Origin: Ferrovaceae bacterium
GTDB lineage: Bacteria > Pseudomonadota > Gammaproteobacteria > Burkholderiales > Ferrovaceae
NCBI GenBank assembly: GCA_027449685.1
Contig: DAIDLC010000005.1
Location: 1 to 64,000, forward strand
Reading direction: 5' to 3'
DNA length: 64,000 bases
Each line of letters starts with the position of its first letter. Within the stretch, counting starts at the first letter, position 1. Of the stretch, positions 57,481 to 64,000 are shown piece after piece. The position numbers and the translations under genes are program-made. The notes below the pieces were generated by a model. The model saw nothing but the letters and a program-made list of their open reading frames with translations, was not told the DNA's origin and did not search any database.

Positions 57481-57523
57481 GCGCGGCTTGTTCGACTGGT
57501 AGCCTCTAATGCCAGTCTCACGT

Positions 57524-57599
57524 GTCCCCATCGTCTAGAGGCCTAGGACATCGCCCTTTCACGGCGGTAACCGGGGTTCGAATCCCCGTGGGGACGCCA
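57524..57599 (+). tRNA. tRNA-Glu (TTC)
   Basis: 76 bases, ending in encoded CCA. Acceptor GTCCCCA pairs with TGGGGAC, the anticodon loop is CTTTCAC with TTC at 57558-57560, and the T arm is CCGGGGTTCGAATCCCCG. All arms close. tRNA genes of this kind are common integration sites; a cas3 remnant abuts its 3' end. Confidence 0.97.
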
Positions 57600-57966
57600 A
57601 TGAAATCACTGGCTTGCAAATCAGCGAGCCATTTTTTTTCGCCCCGCATCCCCAATATGTCCCCAAAATATTCCGCACTTTTTTGCAGATGGTCGTAGAA
57701 CAGCGCTGCAGTCTCTTTGACGTGACCCGCAATGTCTCTTGAATTCGGGTCGCACTTTGCCTGAAACCCTGTGTTGCATTTGCCGAGGTCATGCAGGAGT
57801 GCGAACACCGCGAGACGGTCCATGAGGGTGGCGTCGATTCCCAGGCTGCGCCGAATCGCTGGGGAGATCGCATAAAGCGCGGAAGACGCAGGCGACATCG
57901 ATGGAGTGGTTTGCCAGCGACAACTGGTGATCGCGATCTTCTGACAGTTTCCCCCCAGAACCCCAT
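57600..57966 (-). pseudogene. cas3 (HD-nuclease) N-terminal remnant with two frameshifts
   Basis: From the ATG at 57966 (GAGGG upstream) the protein would read MGFWGKLSEDRDHQLSLANH, then SIDVACVFRALCDLP, then AIRRSLGIDATLMDRLAVFA and LLHDLGKCNTGFQAK. This is the HD domain of CRISPR Cas3, with the HD pair in LHDLGK. Two one-base shifts are needed: G6 read as G5 in the fifth codon and C4 read as C3 after GATCT, so the gene is broken or has homopolymer sequencing errors. The frame runs into the tRNA-Glu CCA end, so the helicase part is gone. No repeats or other cas genes are near. Confidence 0.7.
57610..57639 (+). terminator. Terminator of tRNA-Glu
   Basis: TGGCTTGC and GCGAGCCA pair (one G-T wobble) around AAATCA and are followed by eight T. 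It lies 10 bases after the tRNA and inside the cas3 remnant frame. Confidence 0.8.
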
Positions 57967-58060
57967 CAATCCCTCGTTGAATAGGATGTCATTTAGACCT
58001 GCATAATCGCGTGCACGCGCTATAAAGGCGACACGATGTAGATGACCCGATTCGTCCTTA

Positions 58061-58090
58061 TTGACTATTGTAGCCAGAAGGATACAATAG
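58061..58090 (+). promoter_or_regulatory. Promoter and palindromic operator of the higBA-type pair
   Basis: TTGACT (58061-58066), 16 bases, TACAAT (58083-58088). CTATTGTA and TACAATAG (58065-58072, 58083-58090) form perfect 8-base inverted arms over the promoter. The toxin ATG is only 6 bases past the -10, so its mRNA may be leaderless. Confidence 0.6.
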
Positions 58091-58094
58091 CGGC

Positions 58095-58385
58095 ATGATC
58101 GAGATTCGTAAAACCAGCGAGTTTGCCAAATGGCTTGACGGGTTGCGAGATCTTCACGCACGTGCCCGGATTCAGGCAAGAGTGGAGAGGTTGAAGGCTG
58201 GCAATCCTGGTGATGTGAAACCCGTTGGGTCAGGAGTCTCGGAATTAAGGATTGATTATGGTCCAGGTTATCGTGTCTATTTCATTCGGCGTGGCAAGTT
58301 GTTGATTGTCTTGCTGGCAGGTGGTGACAAGCGCACCCAGGAATCAGACATCAAAACCGCGTTGAATCTGGCTGGAAACCTTTAG
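58095..58385 (+). CDS. RelE/ParE-superfamily toxin (HigB type)
   Basis: 96 aa. MIEIRKTSEFAKWLDGLRDL and RIDYGPGYRVYFIRRGKLLI followed by VLLAGGDKRTQESDIKTA are the Gp49/HigB signature. Usually a ribosome-dependent mRNA endonuclease that is neutralised by the next gene. It is normal length. The promoter and its palindrome are just upstream, fitting autorepression by the complex. Confidence 0.9.
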   Translation: MIEIRKTSEFAKWLDGLRDLHARARIQARVERLKAGNPGDVKPVGSGVSELRIDYGPGYRVYFIRRGKLLIVLLAGGDKRTQESDIKTALNLAGNL

Positions 58386-58394
58386 GATATCAGC

Positions 58395-58685
58395 ATGAAA
58401 AAAACTGTGACCTCTGCCTACGACGTGGCAGAGCATCTACGGACCCCGGAAGAAATGGCCCTTTATCTTGATGCTTGCATTGAAGAGGCCAATGGCGATG
58501 CAGCATTTATTGCCAAGGCACTTGGTGATATTGCTCGCGCTCGTGGCATGGCTCAAGTTGCCAGCGATTCGGGACTGTCTCGCGAAAGCCTCTATAAGGC
58601 TCTTTCCGGTGAGCGAGTGCCGAGTTTTGACACCATTCTGAAAGTAACGCGTGCACTAGGGGTTAAATTGCACGCGAGCGTGTGA
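58395..58685 (+). CDS. Addiction-module antitoxin (HigA/XRE type)
   Basis: 96 aa. TSAYDVAEHLRTPEEMALYL, then DACIEEANGDAAFIAKALGD with IARARGMAQVASDSGLSRESLYKALSG-type helix-turn-helix, is the putative addiction module antidote family (the run here is split over several blocks). It binds the toxin and represses the promoter. It starts 9 bases after the toxin stop. Toxin-first order matches HigBA. Confidence 0.9.
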   Translation: MKKTVTSAYDVAEHLRTPEEMALYLDACIEEANGDAAFIAKALGDIARARGMAQVASDSGLSRESLYKALSGERVPSFDTILKVTRALGVKLHASV

Positions 58686-58734
58686 GATGCTACCTACAAT
58701 CCCTTTCATCTTCGATTTAATATAATACTAAGTG

Positions 58735-58827
58735 TGACAGAATGAAGATGTGCGGGTGGATACTGGGGGAGCACGCACATGAAATGAGAATTATTTGCAA
58801 TTGATATGGGTCAAGGACATTCTGTCA
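58735..58827. repeat. Inverted repeat spanning the gap after the antitoxin
   Basis: TGACAGAATG (58735-58744) and CATTCTGTCA (58818-58827) are perfect 10-base inverted copies 73 bases apart. The AT-rich space between (58690-58735 and 58780-58820) holds a possible -10 TATAAT at 58721. It lies between the antitoxin and the haem-c GGDEF-EAL gene. Confidence 0.5.
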
Positions 58828-58973
58828 TAAATGTGAAATCATGCCGGATTCTCTGAACGCAACCCTGGGCCAACTTGAGCATTGCCACCATAGATGGGGG
58901 GGTGACACTCGTTTCCGGACATGCTTCGATCGGCTGATGCGGTTTCGATGTTTGTGGGAGTGCCCGATTAATC

Positions 58974-61484
58974 GTGATTCTATCCATCCCCCTTATTCTC
59001 CGATCGCCACTCACTCTCTGGGATCGGTTGGGCGTGCAATGGAAATTGCACCTGCTGATTCAAGGGGCCCTCGTCCTGATCTTTGTGGTCTCGCAGCAAT
59101 ACATCGTCCGGCATTTTGAAGAACAGGAGCTCAATGAGGCCCAATCCAGGGCATCAGACATTGCCAATGGTCTGATCAACGGAATGAACCTTCTCATGGT
59201 GACGGGAAAAATCAGTGACGCGTCAAACCGGACCCTGCTCTTGAAAAAAATGGGAGACTCACCAGAAATCAAAGAGCTACGCATCATTCGTTCCCAGCAG
59301 GTTAGCGCGCAGTTCGGTCCTGGACTACCCTCTGAACAAGCCCTTGACGCCATGGACAAGCGCGCGCTTGAAAGCGGAAAGAGCGTATTTCAGTTACTCC
59401 AATCCACCCCAAAAACCCGTGAGCTACGGGTTGTCATTCCGTACATCGCCAGTGAAAATTTTCATGGAACCAACTGTCTCACCTGCCATCGGGTGCAGGC
59501 TGGAAGCGTTAACGGCGCGGCCAGCGTTACCCTCGATCTGGTGCATGAAGAAGCGCAGATCGAGCAATTCAATCGCTTGCTATGGGGCAGTAATATCGTT
59601 TTCCAGATCGGACTATCCGGAATCATTGCCTGGTTCATTCGGGTCATCATTGTCAAAAATATCGAACAACCCAGCCATCAACTCGAAACCACCATGCAGA
59701 AAATCCGCCGTGAAGGGGATTTGTCCATCCGGGCAGAAATTGAAGGAAAGCATAAAAACATCGACCAAATGGCCGAAACCTTCAATCAACTGGTGGAGAA
59801 CCTGGAGCAGGCCACCAAGGATCAATTGCTTTTTTCCGAAGTCATCAAAAATACCAAAGAAGGCATTTTGATTTCCGATGCCAGCAACCGCATCATGTTG
59901 GTCAACCGGGCCTTTGTAAAAATTACTGGTTACGCTGCCGCCGAAATTCTGGGGAAAAATCCGAGCATTCTCAGTTCGGGCATGCAGGACAAGGCGTTTT
60001 ATGAACCCATGTGGCAATCCATCAAAAACCATGGGCACTGGCAAGGAGAAATCTGGAACCGGCGTAAATCTGGAGAAGTCTATCCCCAATGGCTATCCAT
60101 CAGCACCGTCAACAACCAGCAAAACCTCGTCACGGCCTATGTGGCCATCTTCATGGATATCACCAAACGCAAGGAAGCCGAACAGCGCATCCATTTCCTG
60201 GCTCATTATGACCCTCTCACCCACCTCCCCAATCGCGCCTTGTTTGGCGACCGTTTGGAACGGGCGCTGGCCTATCACAGGCGCAACGGGGGTAGGGTCG
60301 CCCTGCTCTTTCTCGATCTGGATCGATTCAAAAACATCAATGACTCCCTGGGCCATGTGGTCGGCGATCATCTCTTGCAATCCGTGTCCGGAAGAATCCG
60401 GCAATGCATTCGGGAAATGGACAGCATCTGTCGCTGCGGTGGCGATGAATTCATGATCATGCTGGCCGGAATCCAGAAAAAAGACGACGTCCTGATCATT
60501 GCAAAAAAAATCATCACGGCCATGTCCGAGCCTCATGTCATCGACGGCCACACATTGATCATGACTTTCAGTATTGGTATCAGTATCTATCCGGAGGACG
60601 CAGATCACTCGCAAGCGTTGATCATGCACGCCGATGCGGCCATGTACCAAGCCAAAAAATCCGGCCGCAATAATTTTCAATTTTTCACGTCCGACATGAA
60701 TGCCCAAGCCTTCGAACGATTCTTACTCGAGGCCGACCTGCGCCAGGCTCTGCACAGCCCTGCGTTGGAAATCCACTACCAACCACAGATCGACAATCTG
60801 TCGGGCGCCGTCATCGGGGTTGAAGCCTTGGCGCGCTGGAATCACCCCACGAAGGGAAGCATCCCCCCCCTGAAATTCATTTCCATCGCCGAGGAATGCG
60901 GGCTGATTTATGAACTGGGACAGTGGGTATTGCACCAGGCGTGTACCCAGAACAAGCAATGGCAGACGGCCGGACTCGTCACTATCCCCGTTTCGGTCAA
61001 CTTGTCGGCACTCCAGTTTTACCAGAAGGATATCGTGGCCACCATCCGGCAGATTCTGCAAGAGACAGGCCTGGAACCACGCTACCTGGAACTGGAATTG
61101 ACGGAAGGGATCATCATGCAGGATGCCGAGTCCACCATTGCCACTCTCCATACCTTGAAGCAGGAAGGCGTCTTGCTTTCAGTGGATGACTTTGGAACGG
61201 GCTATTCCAGTTTGAGCTACCTGAAACGCTTTCCTCTCGACAAGCTCAAAATCGATCAATCTTTCATTCGGGATCTGGGAACCCAGGAAAACAGCCTCAT
61301 GATCATCAAAGCCATCATCAGCATGGCTCATAGCCTGAAGCTCAAAGTCATTGCGGAAGGGGTCGAAACTGCGGAGCAACTGCAATTTCTCAAGGCTCAT
61401 CAGTGCGATCAAACCCAGGGATTCTATGTGAGCCAACCACTTACTGCAGCGGACTTCGAGCAGTTTATTCGAGCCCGACGCTAA
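58974..61484 (+). CDS. Haem-c sensor PAS-GGDEF-EAL protein
   Basis: 836 aa from GTG 58974. TM1 (about 25-43) and TM2 (about 202-222) flank a periplasmic module with the haem-c motif CLTCH at 168-172 ([13 protein letters not shown]). HAMP-like linker, PAS (about 290-400), GGDEF (about 410-570; RCGGDEFMIML, with an REMD I-site five residues before) and EAL (about 585-830; GVEALARWNHP, DDFGTGYSSLSYLKRFPLDK) follow. It could synthesise and degrade cyclic di-GMP, set by periplasmic redox state. The sensor module resembles that of the chemoreceptor at 1058-3130. Confidence 0.9.
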   Translation: MILSIPLILRSPLTLWDRLGVQWKLHLLIQGALVLIFVVSQQYIVRHFEEQELNEAQSRASDIANGLINGMNLLMVTGKISDASNRTLLLKKMGDSPEIKELRIIRSQQVSAQFGPGLPSEQALDAMDKRALESGKSVFQLLQSTPKTRELRVVIPYIASENFHGTNCLTCHRVQAGSVNGAASVTLDLVHEEAQIEQFNRLLWGSNIVFQIGLSGIIAWFIRVIIVKNIEQPSHQLETTMQKIRREGDLSIRAEIEGKHKNIDQMAETFNQLVENLEQATKDQLLFSEVIKNTKEGILISDASNRIMLVNRAFVKITGYAAAEILGKNPSILSSGMQDKAFYEPMWQSIKNHGHWQGEIWNRRKSGEVYPQWLSISTVNNQQNLVTAYVAIFMDITKRKEAEQRIHFLAHYDPLTHLPNRALFGDRLERALAYHRRNGGRVALLFLDLDRFKNINDSLGHVVGDHLLQSVSGRIRQCIREMDSICRCGGDEFMIMLAGIQKKDDVLIIAKKIITAMSEPHVIDGHTLIMTFSIGISIYPEDADHSQALIMHADAAMYQAKKSGRNNFQFFTSDMNAQAFERFLLEADLRQALHSPALEIHYQPQIDNLSGAVIGVEALARWNHPTKGSIPPLKFISIAEECGLIYELGQWVLHQACTQNKQWQTAGLVTIPVSVNLSALQFYQKDIVATIRQILQETGLEPRYLELELTEGIIMQDAESTIATLHTLKQEGVLLSVDDFGTGYSSLSYLKRFPLDKLKIDQSFIRDLGTQENSLMIIKAIISMAHSLKLKVIAEGVETAEQLQFLKAHQCDQTQGFYVSQPLTAADFEQFIRARR

Positions 61485-61501
61485 TCTTCTGGCAGGCCAT
61501 T

Positions 61502-61529
61502 CTCACCCCGGCCATACGGCTGGGGTGAG
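61502..61529. terminator. Hairpin between the GGDEF-EAL gene and rhlE
   Basis: CTCACCCC and GGGGTGAG with an inner GCC/GGC pair form a 12-base stem around ATAC. No T-run on either side, so it may be a terminator helped by Rho or just a stabilising hairpin. The two genes converge here. Confidence 0.55.
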
Positions 61530-61542
61530 TGCCATCTTGAGT

Positions 61543-62970
61543 TCAATACGAGGGTTTGCGGCGCTGGGCTGGTTTGTCACGCCGCGCGGCCCAAGGACCA
61601 TTGCCCCCAGCGGGAGCCGGGCCATGTCCCTGCGCACCGGAACGTGCTCCGGTATGGTCGCGTGCGCCTGCCGCGCGTCCACGGGTATCCGCAGAAGTCT
61701 GCCCATAGCTTCCGGTGGAGCGCGCCGGACCTTGGCCCGGACGCCCAGGGCGCTGGGACGAAGTCCCTGGTTTACCCGAATGGGAGCGCCCCCCCTTACC
61801 GCCCGCAGGGGCGCGAATCGGAAATTTTGGTTCGAACCCTTCAATGGTATGCACCGTAATGGATTTTCCGGTAAAGCGCTCGATGCGCTGCAACTGGATC
61901 AGATCCCGTCCGCTGGCCAGTGAAATGGCCATCCCCTTGTTTCCGGCACGCCCGGTACGCCCGATACGATGCACATAATCTTCGGCCATCTTGGGCAAGT
62001 CGTAATTGATGACGTGGGAAATACCCGGCACATCGATGCCACGAGCCGCCACATCGGTAGCCACCAGCACGCGCAGGTTGCCGCGTCGCAAACCATCCAG
62101 CGTGCGATTGCGTGCCCCCTGATGCATATCGCCATGCAAGGCGGCGGCCGCATGTCCCATACCGCTCAGATCGCTGGCCAGCACATCCGCATCGCGCTTG
62201 GTGGCGGTAAAGACGATGACCTGATTGAGATCCTGATCGTTGAGCAAATGCGCCAGCAGGCGGTTTTTATGCGCCAAATTGTCCACGTAATGCAGGCGCT
62301 GCTCGATATTTTCGTGGGAGCTTTTCAGACTGGTGGCTTCGATACGCACGGGTTCGCGCAGCAAGGATTCGGATAAGCGCATGATTTCCTTGTCGAAGGT
62401 GGCCGAGAACAAAAGCGTTTGACGGGTATTGGGAGTGGCCGCAGCAATGCGCCGCACAGCGTCGATAAAGCCCATATCCAACATGCGGTCGGCTTCATCC
62501 AGCACCAGCATCTCCACCTTGGACAAGTCCACGCGGCCATGTTCCATCTGGTCGATCAGACGTCCCGGCGTGGCCACCAGAATTTCAAAGGGTTTTGCCA
62601 ACATGCGGTTTTGTACCGGATAGGGCATGCCCCCCAGGATCGACACAATCCGAATCTGCTTGAGATTGCGGCCGTAATTTTTGGCGGCATTGGTAATTTG
62701 CGTGGCCAGTTCACGGGTGGGAGAGAGAATCAACAATCGCGGGCCACGACTGCTACTGGGCTGAGTGGCCAAGCGATGTAAGGCTGGCAGCATGAAAGCA
62801 GCAGTTTTGCCGGATCCGGTACGCGAAGTCACCAGCAGATCAGCGCCTTGCAGCAAGGCGGGGATGACCTGAGCCTGGACGGGGGTTGGTTCGGTGTAGC
62901 CGGAATCAGTCACTGCGGCCACCAGACGAGGATCGAGATTTAATTGGTCAAAACGAAGAGGTTCGGTCAT
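61543..62970 (-). CDS. rhlE: DEAD-box RNA helicase
   Basis: 475 aa. Helicase motifs: SRTGSGKTAAFMLPAL (Walker A), VLDEADRMLDMGF (DEAD), LFSATF (III), IVFTATKRDADVLA, GIDVPGISHVINYDLP, and YVHRIGRTGRAGNKG (VI). The C-terminal 90 residues are Gly/Arg/Pro/Ser-rich, probably RNA-binding. It should unwind rRNA or mRNA in ribosome assembly or cold adaptation. Upstream 328 bases hold its promoter region. Confidence 0.9.
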   Translation of the reverse strand: MTEPLRFDQLNLDPRLVAAVTDSGYTEPTPVQAQVIPALLQGADLLVTSRTGSGKTAAFMLPALHRLATQPSSSRGPRLLILSPTRELATQITNAAKNYGRNLKQIRIVSILGGMPYPVQNRMLAKPFEILVATPGRLIDQMEHGRVDLSKVEMLVLDEADRMLDMGFIDAVRRIAAATPNTRQTLLFSATFDKEIMRLSESLLREPVRIEATSLKSSHENIEQRLHYVDNLAHKNRLLAHLLNDQDLNQVIVFTATKRDADVLASDLSGMGHAAAALHGDMHQGARNRTLDGLRRGNLRVLVATDVAARGIDVPGISHVINYDLPKMAEDYVHRIGRTGRAGNKGMAISLASGRDLIQLQRIERFTGKSITVHTIEGFEPKFPIRAPAGGKGGRSHSGKPGTSSQRPGRPGQGPARSTGSYGQTSADTRGRAAGARDHTGARSGAQGHGPAPAGGNGPWAARRDKPAQRRKPSY

Positions 62971-63298
62971 TTGAATAATGAGTTCCTAAAATTCACGAGC
63001 AACGAATGCCCATGGCGTTGCCCGATCAATCCCAGGAGGATTTGAGGGTACGCTGCATCAAAAATAGCGGGGGAAAACCGCCGGTATAATGTCACCAACC
63101 GGCTAACTGAAGCGTCGACTAGCGTCGAGCAAGAGAGGTCAGGGACAGCAAAAGCGGTGCGTGCTGCACCGCAATACCTCCACTATACGCGAAAACAGCG
63201 GATCCAGGGAGTTTTTTTGTGCAGCAAGCAATATCTTTTCAGGATTGCAGATGAACCTTAGGGTATTGCGGATGAACCTTAGGGGCGAGTCAGCCACC
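62971..63298. promoter_or_regulatory. Gap between rhlE and the dehydrogenase
   Basis: 328 bases without a gene. GCCGGT (63080-63085) and ACCGGC (63098-63103) are inverted around TATAATGTCACC. A tandem repeat occurs at 63244-63284. The rhlE promoter must lie here, but no strong consensus is visible. Confidence 0.45.
63244..63284. repeat. Two-copy tandem repeat, 21-base period
   Basis: ATTGCAGATGAACCTTAGGG (63244-63263) and ATTGCGGATGAACCTTAGGG (63265-63284) differ at one base and are spaced by one T. They lie just past the 3' end of the dehydrogenase gene. No function is evident. Confidence 0.7.
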
Positions 63299-64000
63299 TC
63301 AGGCACGCAAGGCCGCAACCCGTTTGAGCAGCGCCGTCGTGATGTCCTGTGTGGTGGCATGGCCTTTCAAGTCACGGGTGCGCACCCCATCGGTGATCAG
63401 GACTTCATGAATGGCCTGGCGCAGACATTGCCCCTTGGCTTGATGATCCACATGATCCAGCATCATGGCTGCTGCAGACAGCAAGGCGATGGGATTGGCG
63501 ATTCCACGCCCGGCGATGTCTGGTGCCGAGCCATGAACCGCTTCGAAAATGGCCGCATGCTCCCCTATGTTGGCCCCCGGAGCCAAGCCCAGCCCCCCCA
63601 CCAAGCCGGAAATTTCGTCCGACAAAATATCACCAAACAGGTTGGTGGTCAGGATGACGTCAAATTGCGTGGGATCCAGGACCAGCTGCATGGCACAGGC
63701 ATCCACGATCCGTTCATCCACCTGCACCCGCCCCGCATAATCCTTGCCCACTTCCAGTGCGGTTTCCAGAAAAATACCCGTCAAGGCCTTGAGAATATTG
63801 GCCTTGTGCACAATGGTGATTTTTTTTCTACCATGCTTGACGGCGTACTCGAAGGCATAACGCGCAATGCGACGGCTGCCCGCACGGGTGTTGATGCCGG
63901 AGGAAATAGCCGCGCCGTGGGGGTCATTGTCGATGGGGATGTAATGTTCGAACCCCACATACAAGCCCTCCAGATTTTCTCGAATCAACACGATATCCAC
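63299..64000 (-). CDS. Isocitrate/isopropylmalate dehydrogenase family, partial (likely NAD-type isocitrate dehydrogenase)
   Basis: 233 aa visible; the 5' end is cut by the window edge. VLIRENLEGLYVGFEHYIPI is the substrate-binding strand and fits isocitrate dehydrogenase better than LeuB (which would have vvREltgGiYfG). TIVHKANILKALTGIFLETA, DAAMQLV-like DACAMQLVLDPTQFDVI, TTNLFGDILSDEISGLVGGL and EAVHGSAPDIAGRGIANPIA follow. NAD(P) specificity cannot be set with the missing part. It should make 2-oxoglutarate in the TCA arm. Confidence 0.85.
   Translation of the reverse strand: MDIVLIRENLEGLYVGFEHYIPIDNDPHGAAISSGINTRAGSRRIARYAFEYAVKHGRKKITIVHKANILKALTGIFLETALEVGKDYAGRVQVDERIVDACAMQLVLDPTQFDVILTTNLFGDILSDEISGLVGGLGLAPGANIGEHAAIFEAVHGSAPDIAGRGIANPIALLSAAAMMLDHVDHQAKGQCLRQAIHEVLITDGVRTRDLKGHATTQDITTALLKRVAALRA

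Noticed and set aside
57600-58094. A CRISPR array next to the cas3 remnant
   Set aside because: No repeated 28-37 base units or spacers could be found in this stretch.
57559-58179. Long minus-strand frame across the tRNA-Glu/cas3 region as a gene of its own
   Set aside because: It overlaps the tRNA and mixes the cas3 remnant with another phase; only its first few residues after the internal ATG match Cas3.

Overview
The window looks like the chromosome of a Gram-negative betaproteobacterium. The evidence is the Neisseria/Burkholderia-type trimeric porin, the rplU-rpmA-obgE-proB block, RhlE, SelO and the general codon style. Several traits fit a respiring organism living at redox gradients: haem-c and hemerythrin sensors, Dld and LldEFG lactate oxidation, and a pyruvate:ferredoxin-type oxidoreductase. 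A Ferrovum-like iron oxidiser is only a guess.

Layout. 1-960 is a gene graveyard: an internally deleted Rpn nuclease, a short-chain dehydrogenase tail, an internally deleted aldo/keto reductase and an antitoxin tail. 1058-8686 holds sensing genes (haem-c chemoreceptor, hemerythrin-PAS-GGDEF, bacteriohemerythrin), an AlkA-like glycosylase, an HDOD protein and a bioH-like/bioC pair. 8783-24164 is a lactate island: porin, GntR/FadR regulator, porGAB plus a GltD-ferredoxin fusion, D-lactate dehydrogenase, and lldEGF with the permease lldP. I see a repeated operator-like motif in front of the porin, porG, dld and lldE. An oxalate/formate-type MFS carrier follows, behind a sigma-54-type promoter. 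25903-28936 carries a PA2778/PA2779-type pair and selO.

29016-40565 is a seven-gene, tightly packed minus-strand operon: two circularly permuted ATP-grasp modules, two alpha-E modules (one fused to its ATP-grasp), two transglutaminase-like proteins, a DUF1275 membrane protein and a gamma-glutamyltransferase-family hydrolase. Downstream of ispB lies a class I glutamine amidotransferase. This peptide-ligase/protease set is the best candidate for an uncharacterised system. 42573-57420 holds mostly housekeeping and small operons (yceI/cytochrome b561/LigB dioxygenase, a DUF342 protein, leuA with a leucine-rich leader peptide, yihY, proS, proB, obgE, rpmA, rplU, and an ACT-domain/PFL-like pair).

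57452-58685 is a tRNA-Glu with a frameshifted cas3 N-terminal remnant abutting its 3' end and a HigBA-type toxin-antitoxin pair. 58974-61484 is a second haem-c sensor protein (PAS-GGDEF-EAL). It is followed by rhlE and a partial NAD-type isocitrate dehydrogenase at the right edge.

The central logic is lactate use. Porin and LldP allow entry, Dld and LldEFG oxidise both enantiomers to pyruvate, and PorABG with the flavin/Fe-S fusion would take pyruvate to acetyl-CoA. All of this is plausibly controlled by the nearby FadR-type repressor.
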